A stretch of DNA of 64,000 nt, from positions 1 through 64,000 of the forward strand of contig VGYC01000002.1 in assembly GCA_016873095.1 (NCBI GenBank), read 5' to 3'. Positions 1-9,416 of the stretch are shown here, in pieces. The notes below the pieces were generated by a model, which ran no database searches, had not been told where the DNA came from, and saw only the letters and a list, made by a program, of their open reading frames with translations. The stretch comes from Planctomycetota bacterium (GTDB lineage Bacteria; Planctomycetota; Planctomycetia; Gemmatales; Gemmataceae). A program made the translations under genes and the position numbers. Each line of letters opens with the position of its first letter. The first letter of the stretch is position 1.

Positions 1-45
1 GCCGCGCTCGCCGCGCTCGCCGCGCTCGCCGCGCTCGCCGCGCTC
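1..45 (+). repeat. 9-base tandem repeat, five units
   Basis: The unit GCCGCGCTC is repeated five times without error and may continue to the left of the window. In the DUF1801 frame it encodes (Pro-Arg-Ser)n. Confidence 0.9.
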
Positions 46-481
46 GGCGCGGGTCTCCGACCCCGCCGCACCAGCAGGCGACGTCGTCCTCCTTTCCGGC
101 GGCAATCCGCAAATTGCCAAGGCCTACGGCGATGCCCCCGTGCAGGCCTACATCGCCGCCATGCCGGGCTGGAAATGCGATCTCTGGAAGCGCCTCGACG
201 CCCTCATCGTGCATACCGTTCCCGGCGTAATCAAGGCGGTCAAGTGGAACTCGCCGCTCTACGGCATCGAGGGCCAGGGCTGGTTCCTCGGCGTCCATTG
301 CTTCACGAAGTACATCAAGGTGGCGTTCTTCCGCGGCGCGTCGCTGCGTCCTCTTCCCCCAGGCGAGTCCAGGCAAAAAGAGGTTCGTTATCTCGACATC
401 CACGAAAACGACCAGCTCGATGAAGCTCAGTTCGCCGCCTGGGTGAAGCAAGCCAGCCAGTTACCCGGCGAACGGATGTGA
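1..481 (+). CDS. DUF1801 (YdhG-like) protein, 5' end outside the window
   Basis: The reading frame is open from base 2, so the gene starts before the window. The first in-window GTG at 140 is not the real start: the codons just before it read LLSGGNPQIAKAYGDAP, which belongs to the conserved N-terminal part of the family. The visible part includes VPGVIKAVKWNSPLYG and the GWFLGVHCFTKYIKVAFFRG block typical of DUF1801 domains (small, iron-chaperone-like fold, biochemical role not settled). The extreme left is five copies of a 9-base unit, in this frame a Pro-Arg-Ser repeat, which would form a disordered basic N-terminal extension. The family is firm; the function is not. Confidence 0.8.
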   Translation, partial: PRSPRSPRSPRSPRSARVSDPAAPAGDVVLLSGGNPQIAKAYGDAPVQAYIAAMPGWKCDLWKRLDALIVHTVPGVIKAVKWNSPLYGIEGQGWFLGVHCFTKYIKVAFFRGASLRPLPPGESRQKEVRYLDIHENDQLDEAQFAAWVKQASQLPGERM

Positions 482-547
482 ACGACAGATCGCCTGTCAG
501 CGGCTCGGCGCCTGTGCTTCGTGGACCCGAAGCGATATATTCTTCAG

Positions 548-646
548 TCAGTTGATGTGCTGATGCGCCGGCCGCATGCCACGCCACGCCAGAAATGCCA
601 CGCCGTAGATCACGACGGCAACAACCAGCGGAAGCAAGTTTCTCAT
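548..646 (-). CDS. 32-residue single-pass membrane peptide
   Basis: A very short ORF. Residues 4-21 (LLPLVVAVVIYGVAFLAW) form one hydrophobic helix, followed by a short basic, His-containing tail. The ATG is preceded by AGGAG seven bases upstream, a good ribosome binding site, and this is the main reason to call it. It sits convergent to the DUF1801 gene and divergent from the acyltransferase-like gene, in a spot otherwise without coding. No family is recognised. It could be a chance ORF, but the SD plus a clean membrane helix in 32 codons argues for a real small protein. Confidence 0.5.
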   Translation of the reverse strand: MRNLLPLVVAVVIYGVAFLAWRGMRPAHQHIN

Positions 647-733
647 CGTGCTGCTCCTATCCTGGAAAGGGGTTGATGGCTGTACGCGAGTCAGCGGATT
701 TCGGTTCGAAGAATCCGTGTCGAGGTGTCCGAG

Positions 734-1978
734 ATGAACGACGCGCCAACGGCTCGACAAACCCAGGACGCTCCCGCGTCCAGGCCGACCTTCCTCGCGA
801 AACGGCTCCTGTCGCTCGATGTCTATCGCGGCCTGATCATGGTCACGCTGGCGTTCAATGGCTTCGGCCTGGCGTCCACCGCCGCCAATCATCTCAAGAA
901 GGAACCCGATTCCGCCACGTGGCAAGCAATTCGCTACTCTTTCGAACACGTCGAGTGGGAGGGCTGCGCCTACTGGGACCTGATCCAGCCGTCCTTCATG
1001 TTCATGGTGGGCGCAGCCATGGCGTTCTCCTACGGCAAGCGCCGCGAACAAGGACAGCCTTACGGCTACATGCTCGCGCACGCGGTCTGGCGGTCAATCA
1101 TCCTCATCTTCCTCGGCATCTTCCTGATCTCGAACGGTCAGCCAGCCACCAACTGGTCGCTGATGAACGTGCTGACGCAGATCGGCCTGGGCTACACTTT
1201 TCTGTTCCTGCTCTGGGGCCGGCGCTGGCAGACGCAGATGCTGGCCGCGGCTGTGTTGCTGGCCGGGACGTGGCTGGCGTACGTGCTCTATCCCAGTGCC
1301 GGCATCGATCTGTCGCGCGGCGCCCCGGAAGTCGGCGTCAGCAAGGCATGGGCCGAGCGCTATCTCATCGATGTTCCGCCGGCCTGGCACAAGAATGCCA
1401 ACATCGGCCACAGAGTGGCTCTGTACTTGCTGAACCTGCTGCCAAAGCGATTCGACTACAACTCCGGCGGCTACCAGACGATCAACTTCATCCCGTCGCT
1501 GGCGACCATGCTCTTCGGTCTGATGTGCGGCGAGTTGCTACGGTCGTCGCGCTCACAGGCGCGCAAGCTGCAGATCCTGTTCATCGCGGGCCTCGCCGGG
1601 CTGGCCGCTGGCCAGGTCCTTGGCGTCACCGGCGTCTGTCCGCTGGTGAAGCGCATCTGGACGCCGTCCTGGGCACTGTTCTCGACAGGCTGGTGCTGCC
1701 TGATCCTGGCCGGGCTCTATTCAGTTTGCGACGTGCTGCAGCAGCGCTGGTGGACGTTCCCGCTCGTCGTCGTCGGTGTCAATTCCATCGCCATCTACTG
1801 CATGGGGCAACTGCTGGTGCCCTGGACGATCCGGACCTACAAGACGCACCTGGGACAGGATTTCTTCCTCGGCTGGGGCACGCTGAACCAGCCGGCGATG
1901 CAGTCGATCTTCGCGGGATTGTTCTTCTGGCTGGTGTGCCTGTGGATGTACCGCAACAAGGTGTTCATCCGGATATAG
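734..1978 (+). CDS. DUF5009 / HGSNAT-like multi-pass membrane acyltransferase family protein
   Basis: About 414 residues with roughly ten hydrophobic segments. The N-terminal RLLSLDVYRGLIMVTLAF is the hallmark opening of the heparan-alpha-glucosaminide N-acetyltransferase catalytic family (DUF5009), whose members move acyl groups across membranes onto sugars. Further family features are the QPSFMFMVGAAMAFSYGKR segment and the C-terminal VVVGVNSIAIYCMGQLL segment. The ATG at 734 is chosen over the in-frame GTG at 725, because AGG lies about eight bases before it. The substrate is unknown; planctomycetes carry many paralogs, often with polysaccharide genes, but no such neighbours are seen here. 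Confidence 0.8.
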   Translation: MNDAPTARQTQDAPASRPTFLAKRLLSLDVYRGLIMVTLAFNGFGLASTAANHLKKEPDSATWQAIRYSFEHVEWEGCAYWDLIQPSFMFMVGAAMAFSYGKRREQGQPYGYMLAHAVWRSIILIFLGIFLISNGQPATNWSLMNVLTQIGLGYTFLFLLWGRRWQTQMLAAAVLLAGTWLAYVLYPSAGIDLSRGAPEVGVSKAWAERYLIDVPPAWHKNANIGHRVALYLLNLLPKRFDYNSGGYQTINFIPSLATMLFGLMCGELLRSSRSQARKLQILFIAGLAGLAAGQVLGVTGVCPLVKRIWTPSWALFSTGWCCLILAGLYSVCDVLQQRWWTFPLVVVGVNSIAIYCMGQLLVPWTIRTYKTHLGQDFFLGWGTLNQPAMQSIFAGLFFWLVCLWMYRNKVFIRI

Positions 1979-1998
1979 CCAATCGGCCGGCTCATGGC

Positions 1999-2751
1999 CT
2001 AGCGAGCCGTCCCAAACACCTGCGTGTAGTAAGGGATGCCGTTCTCGTCGAAGGCAATGCCGATGCCGATGTGCGTGTACTGCCTGCCGAGAATGTTCGC
2101 CCGATGCCCAGGCGACTTCATCCACACTTCGATGGCCTCCGTGGGGCTGCGCTGTCCGTAGGCAATGTTTTCGCCAATTCCAAAACCACCATGACCGGCG
2201 TCGCGCGCGCGCTCGACCGGCCCTTTGTCATCGAGAACATGATTCATCTTCTGTTGCCGGGCCATGTTTACGGAGTGATCGCGCGCTGCCTTTGCGAGCC
2301 GCTGCTCGGGCTGAAGCGGCGAAAGGCCGGCATTTCCCCGCTCCAGGTTGGTCAGATCAACAAGCGCCTGTTCGAGACGAACAATTTCTTGTGTTCGACG
2401 TCCCGTCGGTCTGGCTGCGTGCTTCGTACGACGCTCCGGAGATTCTCGCCGCGCGTTTGCCTCGCGGAATGCCACCGTGACGGTGTCGCCCGCCCGAAAC
2501 GAAACCTTCTTTCGCATTGACGTCACTTTGCCGGCGCTCGGCACGTCCACGCGAAGTGAATACGAGTAGGTATGACCCGGCTCCAGCGGTGGCGAGCGGA
2601 GGATGCGTACGTCGCCTGTTTGGCTAGACTCAAGATCATCGACAAACAGGATGGCCTCCGGTGGGAGCAGGACAATGATTCGCGCCGTTGCCGAGGTGTC
2701 TTGCTGTTCGATTGTGAGAACGCCAATTAACACCAAGCAAGCGACCGTCAT
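1999..2751 (-). CDS. Exported CAP/SCP-domain protein with N-terminal TIGR03000 domain
   Basis: 250 residues. A short hydrophobic start (TVACLVLIGVL) looks like a signal or anchor. Residues about 24-95 match the planctomycete-specific TIGR03000 domain (pattern LPPEAILFVDD ... SPPLEPGHTYSYSLRVDV). Residues about 120-250 are a CAP (SCP-like) domain, with ARDHSVNMARQQKMNH, GENIAYG, AIEVWMKSPGHRANIL and the closing GIPYYTQVFG. CAP domains in bacteria are extracytoplasmic and of largely unknown activity. A GGAG lies seven bases before the ATG. The fusion of the two domains suggests a cell-surface role. Confidence 0.85.
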   Translation of the reverse strand: MTVACLVLIGVLTIEQQDTSATARIIVLLPPEAILFVDDLESSQTGDVRILRSPPLEPGHTYSYSLRVDVPSAGKVTSMRKKVSFRAGDTVTVAFREANARRESPERRTKHAARPTGRRTQEIVRLEQALVDLTNLERGNAGLSPLQPEQRLAKAARDHSVNMARQQKMNHVLDDKGPVERARDAGHGGFGIGENIAYGQRSPTEAIEVWMKSPGHRANILGRQYTHIGIGIAFDENGIPYYTQVFGTAR

Positions 2752-3145
2752 GATGAGTCTCCATCGCGCTGGCTGAGAGTTTCATGACGGGAGATACAGC
2801 AAGGCCAGTGCCAATGCCATGGCATTCCCACGAAAACGCCGACATCGAGGCAAACTCGGCCTGCGCGGCAAACGAGCGCAAGTCTTCGCAGATCTTCTGG
2901 GGGAGAGTAAAGAAAAACTGAGCTCGCGGGGAACGGAGATGCTCTCGCGGATCGAATGAAGAAGGCGGGCTGCGATCACCGCCGGGCTCGACAGTACTTG
3001 GTGTTTAAACGGCCGCTCAGCAGGATCAGGCAATTCACTTCCTGTTTTGGCGCAACACGTCTCTCGACGGCGTATCCTTCATTACCCGTGACGGACCGAG
3101 TCCGAGGTGGCCCGACCTGCTTGCGTGTTGACGTCACGCATGCGC
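2752..3145. other. Gene-free stretch between the CAP gene and gltX
   Basis: This 394-base gap lies upstream of the CAP gene and downstream of gltX. The only noteworthy item is a 46-codon plus-strand ORF (2819-2959) encoding a very basic peptide that starts MAFPRKRRHRGKLGLRGKRA. It has no ribosome binding site and no recognised family; it could be a gene relic. I see no convincing hairpin or RNA gene. Confidence 0.5.
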
Positions 3146-4696
3146 TCAATTGCCGATCTTCGCCAGCGCAACCTCGATGCGTTTCACACACCCTTGCTTG
3201 CCGACGATTGCCAGCGCCTCGTACAGCCCGAAGCCGACGGCCTTGCCGGTGACGGCCACGCGCAGCGCGTGGATGATTTGCTCGAGCTTGGTTCCCTCGG
3301 CGGCCACGAAATCCTGCACCGACTTTTCCAGCTTCGCCGCGTCGAACGGCTCGATGCCGGCGAGTCGGTCCTTGTACGCCGTGAGCAGCCGCACCGACTC
3401 CGGCGCCTTCCGCAGCCTTTTGTCGAACGCCTTCTCGTCGTATTTCAATGCATGGTCCGGCGCGAAGAAGTCGGCGTAGTCGAGAATATCGCCGGCCACC
3501 TTGATGCGATCGCCGGCGGCGCGGATGATCAGCTCGACCTTGGCGGCGTCCGCCGCGTGGCCGGCCTTGTGCATGAACGGCAAGCAGCGCTCGACCTTGT
3601 CAGCCAGCGGCAGCGCGCGCATGTGATGATCCTGAAACGCCCACAGCTTGCTCGGGTCGTAGCTGGCCGGCGCCTTGTTGACGCGCTCCAGCGAAAAGCT
3701 CTTGATCATCTCCTCACGCGTGAAAAACTCCGTCTTGTCGTCCAGCGACCAGCCCAGCAGCAACAAGTAGTTGACGATGGCGTGCGGCAGGTAGCCGACC
3801 TGCTCGAAGAAATCGACGATCACCGGGTTGAACGTGTCCGCCGACGTCGTCAATCCCAGGACGGCGGCGATGTTCTGCCCGTGCTCGTAGATCTTCTTGA
3901 AGTCCTGGTTCTTGAGATACTGGGCGATCTTGCGCTTGCTGAGCTTGTTCTTGCTGCCAGGCTCGGCGACGAATGGTACGTGCGCGTACTCCGGCAGCGG
4001 ATAGCCGAGACCCTGGGCGATGAAGATTTGCCGGGCCGTGTTGGACAGGTGCTCCTCGGCACGGATCACGTGCGTGATCTTCATGTCGAAGTCATCGACC
4101 ACGTTGGCGAGGTTGTAGAGGCAAGAACCGTCGGCTCGCTGGATGACGTGATCCTGTTCGCTGACCCAGTCGATGGCCATGTCGCCACGGATGTGGTCGT
4201 GGAACCGGCACGTGCCCGCGCGCGGCATCTTGAGCCGCACCGTCGATTTGCGCCCCTCGGCCTCGAAGCGGGCTCGGTCCGCCGGCGTCTCGGCCAGCCA
4301 CTTGCGGCTATAGAGATACGACCGCTTTTCCTTCTCGGCCGACTCGCGTTCGGCCTTCAACTCCTCCGGCGTCGCGAAATCGTGGTAGGCCAGCCCCTTA
4401 TCGATGAGTTGCCGGACCGCATCCTGGTAACGCGCTGACTTCTGCGACTGGTAGTAGGGCCCATGCGGTCCGCCGACTTCGGCCCCCTCGTCCCAGTCGA
4501 TCCCCAGCCAGCGGAAGCCGGACAGGATGGGGGCCAGCGCCTCGGCGACGTTGCGCTGCTGATCGGTGTCGTCGATGCGCAGGATGAACTGTCCGCCGTG
4601 CTTGCGGGCGAACAGCCAGTTGAACAGGGCCGTGCGGACGCCGCCGATGTGCAGGTAACCCGTCGGACTGGGTGCGAAACGCGTGCGAACGGTCAT
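3146..4696 (-). CDS. gltX: Glutamyl-tRNA synthetase
   Basis: 516 residues, normal length. It charges tRNA-Glu (and in organisms lacking GlnRS also tRNA-Gln) in the cytoplasm. Class I synthetase signatures are present: RFAPSPTGYLHIGGVRTALFNWLFA with the HIGH-like HIGG near residue 16, and the KLSKR version of the KMSKS loop near residue 252. The C-terminal anticodon-binding helical region is complete and ends in a typical ALAKIGN. It stands alone, not in an obvious operon. Confidence 0.95.
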   Translation of the reverse strand: MTVRTRFAPSPTGYLHIGGVRTALFNWLFARKHGGQFILRIDDTDQQRNVAEALAPILSGFRWLGIDWDEGAEVGGPHGPYYQSQKSARYQDAVRQLIDKGLAYHDFATPEELKAERESAEKEKRSYLYSRKWLAETPADRARFEAEGRKSTVRLKMPRAGTCRFHDHIRGDMAIDWVSEQDHVIQRADGSCLYNLANVVDDFDMKITHVIRAEEHLSNTARQIFIAQGLGYPLPEYAHVPFVAEPGSKNKLSKRKIAQYLKNQDFKKIYEHGQNIAAVLGLTTSADTFNPVIVDFFEQVGYLPHAIVNYLLLLGWSLDDKTEFFTREEMIKSFSLERVNKAPASYDPSKLWAFQDHHMRALPLADKVERCLPFMHKAGHAADAAKVELIIRAAGDRIKVAGDILDYADFFAPDHALKYDEKAFDKRLRKAPESVRLLTAYKDRLAGIEPFDAAKLEKSVQDFVAAEGTKLEQIIHALRVAVTGKAVGFGLYEALAIVGKQGCVKRIEVALAKIGN

Positions 4697-4813
4697 CGTC
4701 GCTTTCCTTTGCCGCTATGACCTGGCGATGAAGATCATGATATCGCCGGCAGCGCAGCGACGGTCCTGATGCTTGCGGTTTTTTCGCGTCTGGGCCTGGT
4801 TCAGCGAGAATCC

Positions 4814-6250
<1,437 letters not shown>

Positions 6251-6353
6251 GGGTTGCCACCGTCCTTTCGCTTCACAGGACATTATCGCATTTCATCAGG
6301 CCCTTCGCCAGTCGCTGCCGCGGTCTTGTCGTCGAAAGCAGCAGGCGGAGCGC

Positions 6354-6497
6354 ATGAATCCTCAGCCGTCCAGGTGGTGGTGGGTGTGGGGTACGATCCG
6401 AATTGCCTTGACCGCGCTGTGCATCATTGCGTTGATTACCGTAGTGCGCTGGCTCGCTGCGTTTCAAAAACGCCGAGCCGCTGCTTCGCCAGCCTAA
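6354..6497 (+). CDS. Small membrane protein (47 residues)
   Basis: A short ORF with a Trp-rich N-terminus (SRWWWVWG), one hydrophobic helix (IALTALCIIALITVVRWLAAF) and a basic tail. GGCGGAG lies three bases before the ATG. It is the first of several small membrane or exported ORFs in a row up to 7565. No family is recognised. Confidence 0.4.
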   Translation: MNPQPSRWWWVWGTIRIALTALCIIALITVVRWLAAFQKRRAAASPA

Positions 6498-6565
6498 TAC
6501 ATTAAGTGCATCCTTTGTACAAAACGCTATGCCAAGTGGTCAAAACCGCTTGAATGGAGATGGCC

Positions 6566-7039
6566 ATGTTGAACCGGCTGATCATGCTCCTGATATTTGC
6601 CTGTCTCCTGACCGGCTTCGGCTCGGCCGTCGCCTTGTGTGACGGCCCGGATGACGCCGTGAAGAAGGAGTTGAAGGCGCTGGCTGGCACTTGGAAGGCA
6701 GTCTCCCTCGAAACCGACGGGAAACCGGCTCCCGACGACATTGTGAAGAAAGTAGTCATGACCCGTGATGAATCGGGCAAGACCGTGATCCGACGGGGAG
6801 AAATGGTTGTCGTCGAGGCAGTGGTTAAGAAGATCGACCCGTCCCGGAAACCCAAGACGATCGATTCCGAGCAAACCGTGGGCGAGCACAAGGGGAAAAC
6901 CATCCAGGGCATTTACGAGATCGACGGGGACACGTTGCGGGTTTGTGTGGCGCTGCCAGGGAAAGAGCGCCCCACAGTGTTTTCAGCCAAAGCGGGAAGC
7001 GGCAACTCGCTCGCCGTATATAAGCGGGAGAAAAACTAG
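6566..7039 (+). CDS. TIGR03067-domain exported protein
   Basis: 157 residues from ATG 6566, which has GGAG about seven bases upstream; ATG 6554 is in frame but without SD. A signal peptide (LNRLIMLLIFACLLTGFGSAVALC) may be lipid-modified or cleaved near Cys. The remainder matches TIGR03067, a planctomycete domain with the pattern ELKALAGTWKAVSLETDGK near the start and GIYEIDGDTLRVCVALPGKERPT near the end. It is a small beta-barrel-like extracytoplasmic domain, often found in many copies per genome, function unknown. Confidence 0.85.
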   Translation: MLNRLIMLLIFACLLTGFGSAVALCDGPDDAVKKELKALAGTWKAVSLETDGKPAPDDIVKKVVMTRDESGKTVIRRGEMVVVEAVVKKIDPSRKPKTIDSEQTVGEHKGKTIQGIYEIDGDTLRVCVALPGKERPTVFSAKAGSGNSLAVYKREKN

Positions 7040-7070
7040 ATCGATCCCTGGTTGGCTGCCAGAGACTCCA

Positions 7071-7277
7071 ATGTTGGCGATTACTGGTGCGATCCTGCTT
7101 CATGCGGCTTGCGTGTTGATGGCTGGCGCGTTGGTCAAGGGTGATGACACTTTGACCATTTACGCGCTCACTCGTATTCTGTTGGGCGTCGGTGCTGGAT
7201 TGATGACGGTGGACATCCAGTTCCGAATTCGAGAATTCGTCAAGAAGGCGAGAGCCGAGCGCAAAGCCCAGGAGTGA
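7071..7277 (+). CDS. Small two-helix membrane protein (68 residues)
   Basis: It starts 31 bases after the TIGR03067 gene. Two hydrophobic segments (ITGAILLHAACVLMAGALV and ALTRILLGVGAGLMTV) are followed by a charged cytoplasmic-type tail rich in Lys/Arg/Glu. The SD is weak. Position and hydrophobic pattern suggest a real gene co-transcribed with its upstream neighbour. No family is recognised. Confidence 0.45.
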   Translation: MLAITGAILLHAACVLMAGALVKGDDTLTIYALTRILLGVGAGLMTVDIQFRIREFVKKARAERKAQE

Positions 7278-7286
7278 TGGCGCCGA

Positions 7287-7565
7287 ATGTCCTGGGAGTG
7301 TGCCGTGGGTAAGAGGTTTGCCAAGACCATGTTTGGGGCAATCTGCGGTGCGATCGTTGTCGGCGGACTGTCGTATGGGTTTATGTACACGACGACGCGA
7401 CCGCAAGGCATGGGCGGAGGCATGGCGGGCTGGGGGCACGGACTGGATAGCTTTCTTGCAGGTGCGGGCGGCGCCTTGGTTGGTTTGATCGGCGGAGGCT
7501 TTGTTGCTGGTGGCTGGACCGACGTAACACTGGCTGACGACGGCCCATGTCAGGCGTGCGCTTGA
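7287..7565 (+). CDS. Small glycine-rich membrane protein
   Basis: 92 residues if it starts at ATG 7287; an alternative GTG at 7305 has GGGAG seven to eight bases before it and would give 86 residues. Two Gly-rich hydrophobic helices (MFGAICGAIVVGGLSYGFMY and FLAGAGGALVGLIGGGFVAGG) flank a Gly/Met-rich loop, like glycine-zipper membrane proteins. It follows the 68-residue ORF by nine bases. No function can be assigned. Confidence 0.4.
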   Translation: MSWECAVGKRFAKTMFGAICGAIVVGGLSYGFMYTTTRPQGMGGGMAGWGHGLDSFLAGAGGALVGLIGGGFVAGGWTDVTLADDGPCQACA

Positions 7566-7617
7566 ATTCAGGGTTGAACGCGCTGACTGGTTCGTTCGCC
7601 TGTGGGATGCCGAGAAC

Positions 7618-7716
7618 GACCTTTGATTGCGGTTCAGCTTTTGCCATGAGACTTGAAGCCCTGGCGGCGCTGGGTGCTATACCGCGCCATGGCGTCTTCG
7701 TTGACCGGCATGGCCG
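7618..7716 (-). pseudogene. Duplicated 3' fragment of the pyrophosphatase gene
   Basis: These 99 bases match 9401-9499 (the 3' end of ppa plus 16 downstream bases) with about five mismatches. The copy carries the ppa stop region and about 28 C-terminal codons but nothing of the catalytic part. It is a partial duplication, not a gene. Confidence 0.85.
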
Positions 7717-8137
7717 ATTTCGGGCAGCTGCAAGGAAGATTGACGAAAATCAGCGACCAGTAAGCCGCCGCGACGGATTCATTGCGTTGCTACCCCCCTC
7801 TCCGCACCCCGGCAACGAATCCCGCCCTTGGCGACTCGACGCAACCATATTAATGACAACGACTTCCGAGTCGCCATTTCGTTGCCGCTTTCGTTGCCGG
7901 GCCCGTCGCACGCCGGCCTGGCGACAACCGCACCGAAGCTCTCGTCGGAGATCGTCCAGGATATTCGTCCAGGATTCGTCCAGAAAGTGACATACACCCC
8001 CTCGGCAAATCCCCACCTGGACGAATCGCAAAGATCCCGCCGCATCGAAAGAGGCGGATGGGCGTTCCAAAGGATTGGAGGCCGACCGGCCCCATGTGCC
8101 CAATGCGTTACAACACCAACGGCGTTGCATGTTATAG

Positions 8138-8192
8138 CCCAGGGCGCAGCCCTGGGAACGGCATGGTCATTATTGTGAAGCCCCTACGGGGC
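8138..8192. repeat. Pair of short hairpins of a dispersed-repeat type
   Basis: CCCAGGG-cgcag-CCCTGGG (8138-8156) is followed by GCCCC-tac-GGGGC (8180-8192). No T-run follows either hairpin, so they are not standard terminators. Such paired hairpins resemble REP-type intergenic elements. Confidence 0.5.
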
Positions 8193-8194
8193 GT

Positions 8195-8277
8195 CCGGGT
8201 GGCATTCTTCATGGCGGGTGCCATGCTTTCGCGGGTCCGTTGCCGCGGCGTTGAACCATCAGCCACGCCGCGAAAGC
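8195..8277. repeat. 83-base hairpin element, copy 1
   Basis: It is about 90 percent identical to 9264-9346. Arms GCTTTCGCGG / CCGCGAAAGC (8225-8234 and 8268-8277) enclose a 33-base loop. A smaller palindrome, CATGGC-gggt-GCCATG, lies just before it. No coding is seen. Confidence 0.8.
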
Positions 8278-8532
8278 GACCAAGTTGCCTTGAAACTCCG
8301 AGGAATTACCCGGGATCGGTCATGGAAGGGCGATCGAGTGGTGGCTGGCAAACGACTAGAGCTGAAGCGCAGAGATATAATAATGGTCGCGCAGGCCAGA
8401 AGCCAGGCGGAGAGTCGGCGTGGGTGGCGGACGCTGTGCGGGAAAAACTCGACGCGTGTGCTCAGCGCCGCTGGCCAAAGCGAGGGAAAATGTTTCTGCC
8501 TGCCAACCGCGGCGGGATAAGGAGTTAGCGTT

Positions 8533-9129
8533 ATGCACCAGCCGCATGGCACGGAGCAACCCATGCAGAATGTTGGCGTGCTAATCACCCTGATCCGCGA
8601 CTGTCGCCATGACGAAGCGCTCGCGATGCTCGATACGTCTCCCGAGTTGGCCACCGCGCATTCGGACGAAGGCGGACAACTGCATGGGGCGTCGCCGCTC
8701 CATTGGGCTGGCCACCGCAACGCGGTCCTACTGTGCGAACGCCTGCTCCAACTGGGTGCAGACGTGAACGATTCCGCCAGTGATTGGTGGCTAACTCCGC
8801 TTGCATGGGCAGCGGATGCAGGGAGTGCCGCGGCCGTCGAACTGCTGTTGAAACATGGTGCGGATGTCAATCAGAATGCCATAGTAGGAACCACTGCGCT
8901 TCACGCCGTCGCGATGGGGGGGTCCTCACGCGGTAGCCGGGATCCCGCTGCGTATCGGAGAACTGCCGAAATACTCATCGCGCACGGCGCCGACGTCAAC
9001 CGGCGTGCGACCGGGCATCGCTGGCAAACGCCCTTGGACGATGCGGTGGCAAACCACAATGACCACGTCGCCGCGGTGCTGCGAGCCCACGGCGGGCAGG
9101 TTTCAAACTCTTCAGGAAACAGGGCATGA
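8533..9129 (+). CDS. Ankyrin-repeat protein
   Basis: 198 residues. After about 30 helical residues there are four ankyrin-type units, recognised by TPLxxA-like turns and the LLxxGADVN ends: around residues 48-85 (ASPLHWAGH ... LLQLGADVN), 86-117 (TPLAWAAD ... LLKHGADVN), 118-158 (TALHAVAM ... LIAHGADVN) and 160-192 (TPLDDAVANH ... LRAHGG). No signal peptide, so a cytoplasmic protein-binding role is likely. AAGGAG lies eight bases before the ATG. It is flanked on both sides by duplicated fragments, consistent with a mobile or recently inserted block. Confidence 0.85.
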   Translation: MHQPHGTEQPMQNVGVLITLIRDCRHDEALAMLDTSPELATAHSDEGGQLHGASPLHWAGHRNAVLLCERLLQLGADVNDSASDWWLTPLAWAADAGSAAAVELLLKHGADVNQNAIVGTTALHAVAMGGSSRGSRDPAAYRRTAEILIAHGADVNRRATGHRWQTPLDDAVANHNDHVAAVLRAHGGQVSNSSGNRA

Positions 9130-9263
9130 CACCGTGCGAGCTTCAGGACGAATCCGTGAGCGTGCGCTCCAGGCTGCGGCGGCGTGCTTCATGGTTCGTG
9201 GTTGCAGCGCCCGGGTCTCGCATCGTTGTAAGCGAATGCGCTTGCGGGTGCAACCGTTCGCGG

Positions 9264-9346
9264 CCGGGCGGCATTCTTCATGCCGCGTGCCATGCTTTCG
9301 CGGGTCCGTTGCCGCGGCGTTGAACCATCGGCGACGCCGCGAAAGC
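9264..9346. repeat. 83-base hairpin element, copy 2
   Basis: Second copy of the element at 8195-8277. Here the arms are longer and perfect: CATGCTTTCGCGG / CCGCGAAAGCATG at 9291-9303 and 9337-9349. It lies between the ankyrin gene and ppa. Confidence 0.8.
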
Positions 9347-9416
9347 ATGCGACCCATCAGCGCCTCCGGCCCGACGGCAAGACGGCCTATTTGCCGGGCA
9401 GACCTTTGATTGCGGT

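Larger units (their letters stand above)
7566..8532. other. Non-coding accessory stretch with duplicated fragments and hairpins
   Basis: Almost 1 kb without a supported gene. It holds a 99-base copy of the 3' end of ppa (7618-7716), short repeats of ATTCGTCCAG near 7963-7982 with the inverse form near 8019, two compact hairpins (8138-8156 and 8180-8192), and an 83-base element with a long-armed inverted repeat (8195-8277). The last has a second copy at 9264-9346. It looks like a landing zone for dispersed repeats. Confidence 0.7.

Noticed and set aside
595-2520. A 641-codon plus-strand frame over the DUF5009 and CAP genes
   Set aside because: It crosses two genes in different orientations and shows no protein-like sequence.
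2819-2959. 46-codon basic ORF upstream of gltX's 3' side
   Set aside because: No ribosome binding site and no recognised family; kept only as a remark in the gap entry.
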